Positions 1 through 9,431 of a stretch of 64,000 nt of DNA are shown one piece after another. Numbering within the stretch: the first letter of the stretch is position 1; the number at the start of each line of letters is the position of its first letter. Below the pieces are notes generated by a model. The model saw only the letters and a program-made list of their open reading frames with translations. It searched no databases and was not told the origin of the DNA. This DNA comes from Variovorax paradoxus (GTDB lineage: Bacteria > Pseudomonadota > Gammaproteobacteria > Burkholderiales > Burkholderiaceae_C). The position numbers and the translations under genes are program-made. The stretch lies in assembly GCF_009755665.1 (NCBI RefSeq), contig NZ_CP046622.1, positions 496,001 through 560,000 on the forward strand. The letters run 5' to 3'.

Positions 1-81
1 GTGGCGCTGTTTGCCTGGGCCAACCGGCTGATGCTCAACCTGGGCGAGCCGGTCTTTCCCGAGGCAACGGCAACTTCATAG
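1..81 (+). CDS. C-terminal fragment of an unidentified protein
   Basis: An open frame runs in from the window edge and stops at TAG (79-81), leaving about 26 residues that begin VALFAWANRLMLNLGEP. The hydrophobic Phe-Ala-Trp-Ala helix followed by a short polar tail resembles the C-terminus of AhpD-like/carboxymuconolactone-decarboxylase family proteins, but this is a weak impression from a short fragment. Its 3' end overlaps by 6 bp the end of the convergent dehydrogenase gene, which is common in this compact chromosome. The function cannot be settled without the upstream sequence. Confidence 0.45.
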   Translation: MALFAWANRLMLNLGEPVFPEATATS

Positions 82-1155
82 GCGGGCGAGCAGCCCGGCC
101 ACCGTTTCGCCGGGCAGGTTGAGCGGCGCCAGCAGGTCGTTCTGTTGCCGGAAGTCGGTGCCGCTCACCAGCGAGGCTGCGTCGACGATGGTGCGGGTTG
201 CGGGCGTGGGCACGCCGGCAATCTGCCCCAGCGCCTCGATAAAGGCCAGGCCGTAGGGCATGTCTTCGGTCACGAAGCGAGTGTCGGTGCGCACGGGGCC
301 GGGCGGGCCGCCGCGCTTGGCATGCAGTTCGGCCGCAATGTCTTCGAGCAGCGCCGATTCCGTGCCGAAAGAGCGCGCGAAGTGTTCCTCGATGGGGCCG
401 AGCTCGATGCCGAAGGCCTGCGCGACGGCCCGCCGCTCCATGTCCAGCGCCTCGATTGCCCGAGCCACGCCGGGCGTCATGCAGTGGTACTGCGGCCAGT
501 TTTCGGCGCGCTCGATGCGGCTCCAGTTGAAGACGGCCAGCGGGCCGTGGGACTGTGGATTGACGTTGGCGAGTGCGCTGGCGAGCGTGTTTTGCTGCGG
601 AAAGAAGCCGTTACCGAACAGGGCAGTGCAAAGCGCGATGGCCTCCTCAAGTTTCGCGCCCGGCAGGGCGGACACGCCGACCGCCTTGCGCCGCGTCATC
701 ACCTTGACCTGCGTGCCGGACTCGCGGCGTGCGGTCAGCACCGTCGTGCCGAAGCTTGCGACCGTGATCCGCCGGCCCGCGCGATGGGCGCTTTCGTAGA
801 GATACAGCGAAGACAGCGAGGCCATCGAGCTGACGATCACCGTCTGCCCGTTGCGCAGGAAGGGCAGCAGCGCATCCATCACGCGCTTGTGGCCGTTGAC
901 CGGCAATGCGATCAGCAGCACGTCCGATCCAAGGCAAAGCCGGGCTGCATCGTCCGCCACATCGACCGTGACGCTGCATGGCAGCACACCGCTGGCTTCG
1001 AGCGGCTGCATGCGCAACGCCTCGGCGCCTTGACCGCCGGGCGACCATAGCGTGACGCCATGGTCCATTTGCCGCAGCCAGGCCGCACTGGCCAGCGCGA
1101 TGGCCCCGGCGCCCGCGATTCCGACGCGGTACAGCTTGACCGCAGGCTCAGTCAA
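76..1155 (-). CDS. NAD/NADP octopine/nopaline dehydrogenase family protein
   Basis: The product is 359 residues. An N-terminal Rossmann fold starts with VGIAGAGAIA (about 11-20), a GxGxxA dinucleotide-binding loop. A helical C-terminal domain begins near residue 190 and carries NPQSHG (199-204); the Asn-x3-His pair is typical of the active site of opine dehydrogenases, which reductively condense an amino acid with a 2-oxo acid or run the reverse oxidation. The start ATG (1153-1155) overlaps the end of the upstream Bug binding-protein gene by 8 bp, so the two are co-transcribed and probably translationally coupled. This suggests the enzyme acts on whatever that protein binds. The actual substrate is unknown. 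The family is also seen with metallophore synthesis, but no nicotianamine-synthase-like gene is visible here. Confidence 0.8.
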   Translation of the reverse strand: MTEPAVKLYRVGIAGAGAIALASAAWLRQMDHGVTLWSPGGQGAEALRMQPLEASGVLPCSVTVDVADDAARLCLGSDVLLIALPVNGHKRVMDALLPFLRNGQTVIVSSMASLSSLYLYESAHRAGRRITVASFGTTVLTARRESGTQVKVMTRRKAVGVSALPGAKLEEAIALCTALFGNGFFPQQNTLASALANVNPQSHGPLAVFNWSRIERAENWPQYHCMTPGVARAIEALDMERRAVAQAFGIELGPIEEHFARSFGTESALLEDIAAELHAKRGGPPGPVRTDTRFVTEDMPYGLAFIEALGQIAGVPTPATRTIVDAASLVSGTDFRQQNDLLAPLNLPGETVAGLLARL

Positions 1156-2122
1156 CCTTGATCCCGCCCTGCTTGATCACCTTCGCCCAGCGCTGGCTGT
1201 CTTCCGAAATGACCTTGCCCAGCGCCGCGCCGCCGCCGCAGGTGTTCACGGCGCCAAGCTGTGCGAAACGCTGTTTCGTTTCGGGCAGGTTGCACACTTC
1301 GACCAGCGCCGCAGAGAGCTTGTCGAGGCTGGCCGCGGGCATGCGCGCGGGCGCCATCACGCCGACCCAGACCGGCACGTCCATGCCGGCAAGGCCGGCT
1401 GCCTCGGCCACCGTCGGCGGCGTGCCGAGGCTGGGCAGCGCCGCGCGCGAGAAGGTGCCGAGCACGCGGGCCTTGCCCGTCGCGACCATCGGTTCGATGG
1501 AGGCGGCGCTGGTCACGATCAGCGCCACTTGGCCGCCCAGCAGGTCGGTGAGCGCCGGCGCCGCGCCGCGGTACGGCACATGCAGCAGGTTCACGCCGCC
1601 CGCCTGCGCGAGCAGGGCGCCCGTGAGGTGCGACACCGTGCCGTTGCCTGTCGATGCGTAGGTGACCTGGCCGGGCTTGGCCTTGGCATCGCGCAGCACG
1701 TCGGCCACGGTCTTGTAGGGGCTTTCGGTGCGCACGGCCAACGTCATGGGCGTGTCGCCGACCAGGGCCACGGGCACGAGGTCGTGCACCGGGTCGTAGG
1801 CCAGCCTGGCCTGCAGGTGGGGCGCGATGGTGATGGCGCCGCCGGTCGCCAGCAGCACGGTGGCGCCGTCGGTCGCCTTGGCCACCGCATCGGCCGCCAG
1901 GATGCCGCCCGCGCCCGCCTTGTTGTCGACGATGACGCTGCCGCCCAGCTTTTCGGTGAGCTTGGCGCCCAGGTAGCGGGCAATCACGTCCTGCGCGCCG
2001 CCCGGGGCGAAGGGCACGACGATGCGCAGCGGCTTGTCGCTCGCCGGCTGCGCCCACAGCGGCGTGGCAGTGGCAAGGCAGGCCGCAAGCCCCAGTGCCA
2101 GGTGTTTCCAAAGCAGTTTCAT
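1148..2122 (-). CDS. Bug-family tripartite tricarboxylate transporter substrate-binding protein
   Basis: The 324-residue product has a Sec signal peptide (about 1-25, ending near PLWAQ) and the Bug-family landmarks LRIVVPFAPGG (about 32-42) and GTPPTVAEA in the C-terminal half. It is a periplasmic solute-binding protein of the TctC type; family members bind carboxylates such as citrate, nicotinate or amino acids. No TctA/TctB membrane genes lie next to it, as is usual for the hugely expanded Bug family of Comamonadaceae and Bordetella. It is the first gene of a two-gene unit with the opine-dehydrogenase-like gene (8-bp overlap). Ligand unknown. Confidence 0.88.
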   Translation of the reverse strand: MKLLWKHLALGLAACLATATPLWAQPASDKPLRIVVPFAPGGAQDVIARYLGAKLTEKLGGSVIVDNKAGAGGILAADAVAKATDGATVLLATGGAITIAPHLQARLAYDPVHDLVPVALVGDTPMTLAVRTESPYKTVADVLRDAKAKPGQVTYASTGNGTVSHLTGALLAQAGGVNLLHVPYRGAAPALTDLLGGQVALIVTSAASIEPMVATGKARVLGTFSRAALPSLGTPPTVAEAAGLAGMDVPVWVGVMAPARMPAASLDKLSAALVEVCNLPETKQRFAQLGAVNTCGGGAALGKVISEDSQRWAKVIKQGGIKVD

Positions 2123-2188
2123 GGCTTTTTCCGATCTGCGTCAGGTGGCAGGAAGTGCGCGAAGACTGGGAGCGAGTCTAGTCGGCGC

Positions 2189-2194
2189 GATAAT
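2189..2194 (+). promoter_or_regulatory. Candidate -10 element of the leuS promoter
   Basis: GATAAT, 5 of 6 matches to the sigma-70 -10 consensus, lies about 45 bp before the leuS start. The best -35 at 17 bp spacing, CTGGGA, is poor. The stretch 2203-2222 between it and leuS can form a small GC hairpin (CCCGGC/GCCGGG arms). Confidence 0.35.
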
Positions 2195-2238
2195 CCGCCT
2201 TCCCCGGCCGCTCCGAGCCGGGCTCCTGCCGTACCGTC

Positions 2239-4869
2239 ATGAACCCCAGCTATAAACCCAGCGACGTCGAGTCCGCTGCCCAGGCGCAATGGAGCGCCGC
2301 CGATGCCTACCGCGTCACAGAGGACGCGAGCCGCAAAAAGTACTACGCCTGCTCGATGCTGCCGTACCCCAGCGGCAAGCTGCACATGGGCCATGTGCGC
2401 AACTACACCATCAACGACATGCTCACGCGCTATCTGCGCATGAGCGGCTACAACGTGCTCATGCCCATGGGCTGGGACGCCTTCGGCCTGCCGGCCGAAA
2501 ACGCGGCGCTGAAAAACGGCGTGCCGCCGGCCAAGTGGACGTACGAGAACATCGACTACATGCGCGGCCAGCTCCAGGCCATGGGCCTGGCCATCGACTG
2601 GAGCCGCGAGATCGCCACCTGCGACCCGAGCTACTACAAGTGGAACCAGTGGCTGTTCCTGAAGATGCTCGAAAAGGGCATTGCGTACCGCAAGACCCAG
2701 GTCGTCAACTGGGACCCGGTCGACCAGACCGTGCTGGCCAACGAGCAGGTGATCGACGGCAAGGGCTGGCGCACCGGCGCCACGGTCGAGCGCCGCGAGA
2801 TTCCGGGCTACTACCTGAAGATCAGCGACTACGCCGAAGAACTGCTCGAGCACACCCAGCACAAGCTGCCGGGCTGGCCCGAGCGCGTCAAGCTGATGCA
2901 GGAGAACTGGATCGGCAAGAGCGAGGGCGTGCGCTTCGCCTTCACGCACGACATCAAGGACGCGAGCGGCCAGCTGATCCAGGACGGCCGCATGTACGTG
3001 TTCACCACGCGCGCCGACACCATCATGGGCGTGACCTTCTGCGCCGTGGCGCCCGAGCATCCACTGGCTGCGCACGCCGCCACGCTCGACCCCAAGGTCG
3101 CGGCCTTCATCGAGGAATGCAAGGCCGGCGGCACTACCGAGGCCGAGCTCGCCACCCAGGAGAAGAAGGGGGTGCCCACGGGCCTGACCGTGACGCACCC
3201 GATCACCGACGAACAGGTGCCGGTGTGGGTGGGCAACTACGTGCTCATCAACTACGGCGACGGCGCCGTGATGGGCGTGCCCGCGCACGACGAGCGCGAC
3301 TTCGCCTTTGCCAACAAGTACGGCATCGAGATCATCCAGGTGGTGCTGGTCGACGACGAGCCCCACTTCGACTATCACAAGTGGCAGGACTGGTACGGCG
3401 ACAAGCAACGCGGCGTGACCATCAACTCCGACAACTTCAGCGGGATGAGCCACAAGGAGGCCGTGGCCGCCGTGGCGCATGCGCTGGGCCAGAAGGGCCT
3501 TGGCGAAATGCAGACCACCTGGCGCCTGCGCGACTGGGGCGTGAGCCGCCAGCGCTACTGGGGCACGCCGATCCCGATCATCCATTGCGACGAGCACGGC
3601 GCGGTGGCGGTCCCCGAGAAGGACCTGCCCGTGGTGCTGCCGACCGACTGCGTGCCCGACGGCTCGGGCAACCCGCTGGCCAAGCACGAAGGCTTTCATG
3701 CCGGCGTGGTCTGTCCCGTGTGCGGCAAGGCCGCGCGGCGCGAGACCGACACGATGGACACCTTCGTCGACAGCTCGTGGTACTTCATGCGCTACTGCGA
3801 CCCGAAGAACGACGAGGCGATGGTGGCCGGGGGCGCCGACTACTGGATGCCGATGGACCAGTACATCGGCGGCATCGAGCACGCGATTCTTCACCTGCTG
3901 TATGCGCGCTTCTGGACCAAGGTGATGCGCGACCTGGGCCTTGTGAAGGTCGACGAGCCCTTCAGCAAGCTGCTCACGCAGGGCATGGTGCTGAACCACA
4001 TCTACTACCACCGCGACGAAAAAGGCGGCAAGAACTACCATCCGCCGCTGGAAGTGACGCCCGTGCTCGACGCGCAGGGCCGCATCGTCGGCGGCACCAC
4101 CGGCGACGGCACCAAGGTCGAGTACGGCGGTGTCGGCAAGATGGGCAAGAGCGAGCGCAACGGCGTCGACCCGCAGGACCTGATCGAGAAGTACGGCGCC
4201 GACACCGCGCGCCTGTACACCATGTTCACCGCGCCGCCGGAAGCCACGCTCGAGTGGAACGACGCGGCCGTCGAAGGCAGCTACCGGTTCCTGCGCCGGG
4301 TGTGGAACTTCGGCGTGGCGCAGGCGGACGTGCAACCGGCAGCCATCGGCGGCCAGTCTTTCGGCAAGAACGCCCAGGCGCTGCGCCGCGAGGTGCACAC
4401 GGTGCTGCGCCAAGTCGACTACGACTACCAGCGCATGCAATACAACACGGTGGTGTCAGGTGCGATGAAGCTGCTCAACGCGCTCGAAGGCTTCAAGCCC
4501 GATGGCAGCCCTGCCGATGCGGCCGCGCTGCGCGAAGGCTTCGGCATCCTGCTGCGTTGCCTGTATCCCGCCACGCCGCACATCGCCTTCCAACTCTGGC
4601 AGCAGCTCGGCTACGACAAGGAACTGGGCGGCCTGCTGGACGCACCCTGGCCCGTGGTGGACGTGAGTGCGCTCGAGCAGGACGAGCTCGAGCTCATGCT
4701 CCAGGTCAACGGCAAGCTGCGCGGCGCGCTGCGCGTGCCGGCCGGCGCTTCCAAGGCCGAGATCGAGCAGCTCGCGCTTTCCTGCGACGACTTCGTCAAG
4801 TTCGCGGAAGGCGCACCGGCCAAGCGCGTCATCGTGGTGCCCGGCCGCCTGGTCAACGTGGTCATTTGA
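2239..4869 (+). CDS. leuS: Leucyl-tRNA synthetase
   Basis: The 876-residue class I aminoacyl-tRNA synthetase charges tRNA-Leu in the cytoplasm. The HIGH-type motif HMGH is at about 49-52 within [16 protein letters not shown]. The editing (CP1) domain occupies roughly 220-420. The KMSKS-type loop reads KMGKS at about 634-638, a Ser-to-Gly change in the signature, followed by [16 protein letters not shown]. The length matches bacterial LeuRS. It is first in a head-to-tail run leuS-lptE-holA-proA; the lptE ATG lies 15 bp after the leuS stop. The start ATG precedes [10 protein letters not shown], a normal N-terminus for the family. Confidence 0.98.
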   Translation: MNPSYKPSDVESAAQAQWSAADAYRVTEDASRKKYYACSMLPYPSGKLHMGHVRNYTINDMLTRYLRMSGYNVLMPMGWDAFGLPAENAALKNGVPPAKWTYENIDYMRGQLQAMGLAIDWSREIATCDPSYYKWNQWLFLKMLEKGIAYRKTQVVNWDPVDQTVLANEQVIDGKGWRTGATVERREIPGYYLKISDYAEELLEHTQHKLPGWPERVKLMQENWIGKSEGVRFAFTHDIKDASGQLIQDGRMYVFTTRADTIMGVTFCAVAPEHPLAAHAATLDPKVAAFIEECKAGGTTEAELATQEKKGVPTGLTVTHPITDEQVPVWVGNYVLINYGDGAVMGVPAHDERDFAFANKYGIEIIQVVLVDDEPHFDYHKWQDWYGDKQRGVTINSDNFSGMSHKEAVAAVAHALGQKGLGEMQTTWRLRDWGVSRQRYWGTPIPIIHCDEHGAVAVPEKDLPVVLPTDCVPDGSGNPLAKHEGFHAGVVCPVCGKAARRETDTMDTFVDSSWYFMRYCDPKNDEAMVAGGADYWMPMDQYIGGIEHAILHLLYARFWTKVMRDLGLVKVDEPFSKLLTQGMVLNHIYYHRDEKGGKNYHPPLEVTPVLDAQGRIVGGTTGDGTKVEYGGVGKMGKSERNGVDPQDLIEKYGADTARLYTMFTAPPEATLEWNDAAVEGSYRFLRRVWNFGVAQADVQPAAIGGQSFGKNAQALRREVHTVLRQVDYDYQRMQYNTVVSGAMKLLNALEGFKPDGSPADAAALREGFGILLRCLYPATPHIAFQLWQQLGYDKELGGLLDAPWPVVDVSALEQDELELMLQVNGKLRGALRVPAGASKAEIEQLALSCDDFVKFAEGAPAKRVIVVPGRLVNVVI

Positions 4870-4883
4870 GTAACGACACAAGC

Positions 4884-5405
4884 ATGAACAATCGAATTGC
4901 CTCGCTGCCGCGCCGCGGCTTTCTACTGGGCCTGTCCGCCGCGGGCGCGAGCCTTGCGCTGGCCGGCTGCGGGTTCGAGCTGCGCAAGGCGCCCGTGTTC
5001 GCGTTCAAGACGCTGGCCGTGTCGGGCAATTCGGAGCTCATCAACCGGCTGCGCCGCGAAATGCGCGCTGCCGGCACCGTGACGCTGGTGCCGCCTACCG
5101 AGGCGCAGACCGCCGATGCGATCCTCGAGATTCTTGGCGAGAACCGCGACCGCATCGTGATATCGACCAACTCGGCGGGCGCGCTTCGCGAGCTGCAACT
5201 GCAGCTGCGCGTGCGCTTCTCGCTGCGCACGCCGGGCGGCAAGACATTGCTGCCGCCGACCGAGGTGTCGCAGACGCGCGACCTGAGCTTCAACGAAACC
5301 AACGCGCTCGCGAAAGACGGCGAGGCCGAACTGCTGTACCGCGACATGCAGGCCGACATCGCGCAGCAGTTGATGCGGCGCTTGGCGGCCGTCAAGGAAC
5401 TCTAG
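4884..5405 (+). CDS. lptE: LPS-assembly lipoprotein LptE
   Basis: The 173-residue product starts MNNRIASLPRRGFLLG and has a lipoprotein signal ending LALAGC with the lipidated Cys at 29, directly followed by GFELRKAP, a characteristic LptE start. LptE plugs the LptD beta-barrel in the outer membrane and helps deliver lipopolysaccharide to the surface. It lies between leuS and holA, which is the conserved leuS-lptE-holA order of many proteobacteria. There is no strong Shine-Dalgarno, so translation may depend on coupling to leuS, whose stop is 14 bp upstream. A twin-arginine-like RR near the N-terminus precedes the hydrophobic stretch, but the lipobox makes ordinary Lsp processing more likely. 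Confidence 0.93.
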   Translation: MNNRIASLPRRGFLLGLSAAGASLALAGCGFELRKAPVFAFKTLAVSGNSELINRLRREMRAAGTVTLVPPTEAQTADAILEILGENRDRIVISTNSAGALRELQLQLRVRFSLRTPGGKTLLPPTEVSQTRDLSFNETNALAKDGEAELLYRDMQADIAQQLMRRLAAVKEL

Positions 5406-5432
5406 GCGCAAGCCTGCGCCTGCCGCGATCCG

Positions 5433-6500
5433 ATGCAACTTGCCAGCGCCCAGCTCGGGCCCCACCTGCAAAAGGGGCTGAAGTCCCTCTACACGATCCA
5501 CGGCGACGAGCCGTTGCTCGCGCAAGAGGCCGCGGATGCCATTCGCGCTGCGGCGCGCACGCAGGGCTACACCGAGCGCAGCTCGTACACCGTGGCCGGC
5601 GCGCACTTCGACTGGAGCGCGGTGCTTGCGGCGGGCGGTTCGCTCTCGCTCTTCGCGGACAAGCAGATCGTCGAGATCCGCATTCCCTCGGGCAAGCCCG
5701 GCAAGGACGGCAGCACGGCGCTGCAGCAGCTGGCCGAAGCGGCGCAGGGCAACGACAGCACGCTGACGCTGGTGATGCTGCCGCGGCTGGACAAGGCCAC
5801 GCGCACGGGCGCCTGGTTTTCGGCGCTCGAGAACAACGGCGTGAGCATCCAGGTCGATCCCATCGAGCGCGCCGCGCTGCCGCAGTGGATCGCACAGCGC
5901 CTGGGCGTGCAGGGCCAGCGCGTGATGCCGGGCGACGAAGGCCAGCGCACGCTGCAGTTCTTTGCCGACCGCGTCGAGGGCAACCTGCTCGCGGCGCACC
6001 AGGAAATCCAGAAGCTCGCCTTGCTGCATCCGGCGGGCGAACTGAGCTGGGAGCAGGTCGAGGCCGCGGTCAACAACGTGGCGCGCTACGACGTGTTCAA
6101 GCTGTCGGAGGCCGTCCTGGCCGGCAATCCGCAGCGCGTGGCGCGCATGCTCGACGGGCTGCAGGCCGAGGGCGAGGCCGAGGTGCTGGTGCACTACACG
6201 ATTGCCGAGGACATCCGTGCGCTCAAGCGCGTGAAGGACGCCATGGCCTCGGGCCGGCCGCTGCCCATGGCGCTGCGCGAAAACCGCATCTGGGGCCCGC
6301 GCGAGCGCGCCTTCGAGCGCGTGCTGCCAAGGCTCGACGACCGCATGCTGGCCCGGCTGCTGCGCGCCGCGCATGTGGTGGACGGCATCTGCAAGGGCCT
6401 CAAGCAGCCCGATTGGCCCGCCAGCGGCTGGCAGGCGCTGCAGCGTCTGGCCCTGATGCTGTGCCGCGCCTGCAGCAGCGGCCCAGCTCCCGCTCGCTGA
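5433..6500 (+). CDS. holA: DNA polymerase III subunit delta
   Basis: The 355-residue product is the delta (wrench) subunit of the clamp loader, which opens the beta clamp during replication. It begins MQLASAQLGPHLQKGLKSLY, then IHGDEPLLAQEAADAIR, the conserved HolA N-terminal motif (about 24-40). The helical collar domain fills the C-terminal third, with NNVARYDVFKLSEAVLAG near 215-232 as a family landmark. Position after lptE and before proA, with a 27-bp gap from lptE, fits the housekeeping operon. Confidence 0.95.
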   Translation: MQLASAQLGPHLQKGLKSLYTIHGDEPLLAQEAADAIRAAARTQGYTERSSYTVAGAHFDWSAVLAAGGSLSLFADKQIVEIRIPSGKPGKDGSTALQQLAEAAQGNDSTLTLVMLPRLDKATRTGAWFSALENNGVSIQVDPIERAALPQWIAQRLGVQGQRVMPGDEGQRTLQFFADRVEGNLLAAHQEIQKLALLHPAGELSWEQVEAAVNNVARYDVFKLSEAVLAGNPQRVARMLDGLQAEGEAEVLVHYTIAEDIRALKRVKDAMASGRPLPMALRENRIWGPRERAFERVLPRLDDRMLARLLRAAHVVDGICKGLKQPDWPASGWQALQRLALMLCRACSSGPAPAR

Positions 6501-6566
6501 GGGAGATGGGACAACACCCAAGGGATGCAAAGCCCGGGGTTGATCCAAATGCAGGAAAATGCCGAC

Positions 6567-7859
6567 ATGAACGCGTTCAACGTCAGCGAGCACATGCAGG
6601 CCCTTGGCCTGCAAGCCAAATCCGCCGCATTCCTCATGGCCCGTGCGGATGCAGCTACCAAAAACAGAGCATTGAAGGCCCTGGCCAAGCGCCTGCGCGA
6701 AGCCGGCCCCGGCCTTTCCGAGGCCAACCAGAAGGACCTGGAGCGCGCCACGGCCGCGGGCCTGTCGGCCCCGATGGTCGACCGACTCAAACTCACGCCC
6801 AAGGTCATCGAGACCGTGGCGCAGGGCTGCGAGCAGCTCGCGGGCATGGCGGACGTGATCGGCGAGATCATCGGCATGAAGCAGCAGCCCAGCGGCATTC
6901 GCGTGGGCCAGATGCGCGTGCCCATTGGCGTGTTCGGCATGATCTACGAGAGCCGCCCCAACGTGACCATCGAAGCCGCGAGCCTGGCCATCAAGAGCGG
7001 CAACGCGGCGATCTTGCGTGGCGGCTCGGAGGCCATCGAATCGAACAAGGCGCTGGCGCTGCTGGTGTCCGAGGCGCTGGCCGAGGCCGGCCTGCCGGTC
7101 GAGGCGGTGCAATTGGTGCAGACCACCGACCGCGAGGCCGTGGGCCAGCTCATCGCCATGCCCGAGTTCGTGGACGTGATCATTCCACGCGGCGGCAAGG
7201 GCCTGATCGAGCGCATCAGCCGCGATGCCAAGGTGCCGGTCATCAAGCACCTGGACGGCAACTGCCACGTCTACGTGGACGACACGGCAGAGTTTGAAAT
7301 GGCGCTGCGCATCGTCGACAACGCCAAGACCCAGAAATACAGCCCCTGCAACGCGGCCGAGGGCCTGCTGGTGTCGGCGGCGGTGGCCGAAGACTTCCTG
7401 CCCCGCATTGGGGCCATCTTTGCGGCCAAGGGCGTGGAAATGCGCTGCGACCCGGTCGCGGCCCGCATCCTGCGCGCGGACGATGCCGTCGGTTCAAGCG
7501 GAAAAATCGTCGATGCGGTCGAGTCCGACTGGTCCGAGGAATACCTTGCCGCGGTGATCAGCATCAAGGTGGTCGAGGGCGTCGATGAGGCCATTGCGCA
7601 CATCAACCGCTACTCGAGCCATCACACCGACGCCATCGTCACGCGCGACCACGTTCATGCGCAGCGTTTTCTGCGCGAGGTCGATTCGGCGAGCGTCATG
7701 GTCAATGCGAGCACACGCTTCGCAGACGGTTTCGAGTTTGGCCTGGGGGCCGAGATCGGCATCAGCACCGACAAATTCCATGCGCGCGGGCCGGTCGGCA
7801 TCGAAGGGCTGACCTCGCTCAAGTATGTGGTGCTTGGGCAGGGCGAAGTCCGGAGTTGA
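6567..7859 (+). CDS. proA: Gamma-glutamyl phosphate reductase
   Basis: The product is 430 residues. ProA reduces gamma-glutamyl phosphate to glutamate-5-semialdehyde with NADPH in proline synthesis. It has the aldehyde-dehydrogenase-like fold, with [16 protein letters not shown] and the catalytic Cys in [12 protein letters not shown] (about 261). An earlier in-frame ATG at 6525 exists, but the start at 6567 ([20 protein letters not shown]) gives the normal family N-terminus and has AGGA about 10 bases upstream. It follows holA by 66 bp and is probably the last gene of the leuS run. No proB is visible here. Confidence 0.95.
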   Translation: MNAFNVSEHMQALGLQAKSAAFLMARADAATKNRALKALAKRLREAGPGLSEANQKDLERATAAGLSAPMVDRLKLTPKVIETVAQGCEQLAGMADVIGEIIGMKQQPSGIRVGQMRVPIGVFGMIYESRPNVTIEAASLAIKSGNAAILRGGSEAIESNKALALLVSEALAEAGLPVEAVQLVQTTDREAVGQLIAMPEFVDVIIPRGGKGLIERISRDAKVPVIKHLDGNCHVYVDDTAEFEMALRIVDNAKTQKYSPCNAAEGLLVSAAVAEDFLPRIGAIFAAKGVEMRCDPVAARILRADDAVGSSGKIVDAVESDWSEEYLAAVISIKVVEGVDEAIAHINRYSSHHTDAIVTRDHVHAQRFLREVDSASVMVNASTRFADGFEFGLGAEIGISTDKFHARGPVGIEGLTSLKYVVLGQGEVRS

Positions 7860-7884
7860 TGCACCGAAGGCGGGCGGATTGAAC

Positions 7885-7907
7885 CAAGACTGCCATACGT
7901 AGTCTTG
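7885..7907. repeat. Inverted repeat between proA and gshA
   Basis: Perfect 7-bp arms CAAGACT/AGTCTTG enclose a 9-bp centre. It lies just upstream of a possible gshA promoter and 25 bp after the proA stop. It is not followed by a T tract on either strand, so it is either a weak terminator or an operator. Confidence 0.5.
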
Positions 7908-7910
7908 TCA

Positions 7911-7939
7911 TTGGGGCGGCCACCCCCAAATCCTACAAT
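7911..7939 (+). promoter_or_regulatory. Candidate sigma-70 promoter of gshA
   Basis: TTGGGG (7911-7916) and TACAAT (7934-7939) are separated by 17 bp. The -10 matches 5 of 6 consensus bases; the -35 is weak. It would give a leader of about 33 nt before the ATG at 7980. Confidence 0.45.
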
Positions 7940-7979
7940 TCCGCTCTACCTTCAAGTACAAAACCAACAAGGCCGCCGC

Positions 7980-9287
7980 ATGGTTCCGCATCTCGTCACC
8001 GCCCTGACCGGCCCGATCAACGAACTGGAGCAGCGGGTACTCGACTCGACGCCCGCCATTGAGCGCTGGTTCCGGCTCGAATGGATGGAGCACACGCCGC
8101 CGTTCTACAGCGCCGTCGACATCCGCAACGCCGGCTTCAAGCTTGCGCCGGTCGACACCAATCTTTTCCCGGGCGGCTGGAACAATCTCACCAAGGAGAT
8201 GCTGCCGCTGGCGGTGCAGGCCGCGCAGGCCGCCATCGAGAAGATCTGTCCGGAGGCGCGCAACCTGCTCGTCATTCCCGAGAACCACTCGAAGAACACC
8301 TTCTATCTCGCCAACATTGCGCAACTGGTGCGCATCTTCCACATGGCGGGACTCAACGTGCGGGTGGGGTCGATCGATCCGGCAATCAAGTCGCCCAAGA
8401 AAATCGAACTGCCCAACGGCGAAACCGTGTGCCTGGAGCCTGTGGTGCGCAGCAAGCGGCGCCTGGGGCTCAAGAACTTCGACCCCTGCACCATCCTGCT
8501 CAACAACGAGCTTTCGGCCGGCACGCCGGGCATCCTGGAAGACCTGCACGAGCAGTACCTGCTGCCGCCGCTGCACGCCGGCTGGTCGGTGCGGCGCAAG
8601 AGCAATCACCTGCACAGCTACGAAGAGCTTTCCAAGCGATTCGGCAAGCTGCTGGGCATCGACCCCTGGCTCATCAATCCCATCTATGCGCGCACTGAAG
8701 GCGTCGACTTTGCCGAAGGCCGCGGCATCGACGTGCTGACCAGCCATGTGGACGCGGTGCTGACCAAGGTGCGCCGCAAGTACAAGGAATATGGCATCAA
8801 CGAGAAGCCCTTCGTGATCGTCAAGGGCCATACCGGCAGCGACGGCCCGGGCGTGATCACGGTGCACGACGCCAAAGAGGTCGAAGGCCTGGTCGGAAAG
8901 CCCCGCGCCGCAGCAAGCACCAAGGCCGCCGCGGCCAGGGAACTGCGCGGCCCCGGCGAAGTGATCGTCCAGGAAGGCGTGCTGACCAACGAGCGGGTGC
9001 ACAACGGCGTGGCCGAACCGGTGGTCTACATGATGGACCGCTATGTAGTGGGCGGCTTCTACCGCGTGCACGCGGAGCGCGCCCCGGACGAGAACCTCAA
9101 GTCGCCGGGCGCGAGCTTCGTGCCGCTGGCTTTCTCCGAAAGCGCGCATCTGCCGCAGCCCGGCGCCAAGCCCGGCGCGAGCGCGCCCAACCGCTTCTAC
9201 ATGTATGGCGTGGTGGGCCGCCTGGCCATGGTGGCGGCCAGCTACGAGATGGAAGCCACCGATCCGGACGCCGAAATCTACGAATGA
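7980..9287 (+). CDS. gshA: Glutamate-cysteine ligase, proteobacterial GshA type
   Basis: The 435-residue product catalyses the first step of glutathione synthesis, ATP-dependent joining of glutamate and cysteine. It belongs to the short GshA family found in betaproteobacteria and acidithiobacilli, not to the enterobacterial type. Landmarks are WFRLEWMEHTPPFY near the N-terminus, VDTNLFPGGWNNL, LLVIPENHSKN and FVIVKGHTGSDGPGV. The frame stays open upstream to a TTG at 7905, but ATG 7980 (MVPHLVTALTGPINELE) matches the usual start and has AAGG about 10 bases upstream. The second enzyme, gshB, lies 4.8 kb downstream on the same strand rather than adjacent. Confidence 0.93.
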   Translation: MVPHLVTALTGPINELEQRVLDSTPAIERWFRLEWMEHTPPFYSAVDIRNAGFKLAPVDTNLFPGGWNNLTKEMLPLAVQAAQAAIEKICPEARNLLVIPENHSKNTFYLANIAQLVRIFHMAGLNVRVGSIDPAIKSPKKIELPNGETVCLEPVVRSKRRLGLKNFDPCTILLNNELSAGTPGILEDLHEQYLLPPLHAGWSVRRKSNHLHSYEELSKRFGKLLGIDPWLINPIYARTEGVDFAEGRGIDVLTSHVDAVLTKVRRKYKEYGINEKPFVIVKGHTGSDGPGVITVHDAKEVEGLVGKPRAAASTKAAAARELRGPGEVIVQEGVLTNERVHNGVAEPVVYMMDRYVVGGFYRVHAERAPDENLKSPGASFVPLAFSESAHLPQPGAKPGASAPNRFYMYGVVGRLAMVAASYEMEATDPDAEIYE

Positions 9288-9301
9288 TTTTGCCGAGCGG
9301 G

Positions 9302-9431
9302 TTGCGGCGGGTGCGGTCGGCGGCAAAATAGCGGCCCCACAGCAAAGGAAAGAAAAGGGCGGAGGGTGCGCGCAGCGGCTGGAAACTCCACCGCGGCAGC
9401 AGTCCGGTGCGCGTAACGCCTGGTTACGCGC
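9302..9431 (+). promoter_or_regulatory. Putative kup promoter and structured 5' leader
   Basis: A possible promoter (TTGCGG 9302-9307, 16 bp, CAAAAT 9324-9329) would start a leader of about 125 nt before kup. Two perfect inverted repeats lie here: TTTTGCCG (9288-9295) with CGGCAAAA (9321-9328), overlapping the promoter, and GCGCGTAAC (9409-9417) with GTTACGCGC (9423-9431), a 9-bp stem with a 5-nt loop just before the kup start region. The second is followed by a pyrimidine-rich stretch but no clean T run. The leader may be a regulatory RNA or simply a weak terminator for gshA; no known riboswitch class is recognised. Confidence 0.4.

Noticed and set aside
145..1050. Long plus-strand open frame opposite the opine dehydrogenase gene
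   Set aside because: It is a GC-rich antisense shadow with Arg/His/Ala-rich sequence and no family features; the minus-strand gene has clear motifs.
2119..4440. 773-residue minus-strand open frame opposite leuS
   Set aside because: Its composition is His/Val/Ala/Arg-rich antisense to a certain LeuRS gene, with no conserved domain.
4923..7268. 781-residue minus-strand open frame opposite lptE-holA-proA
   Set aside because: It spans three recognisable genes on the other strand and shows no plausible protein features.
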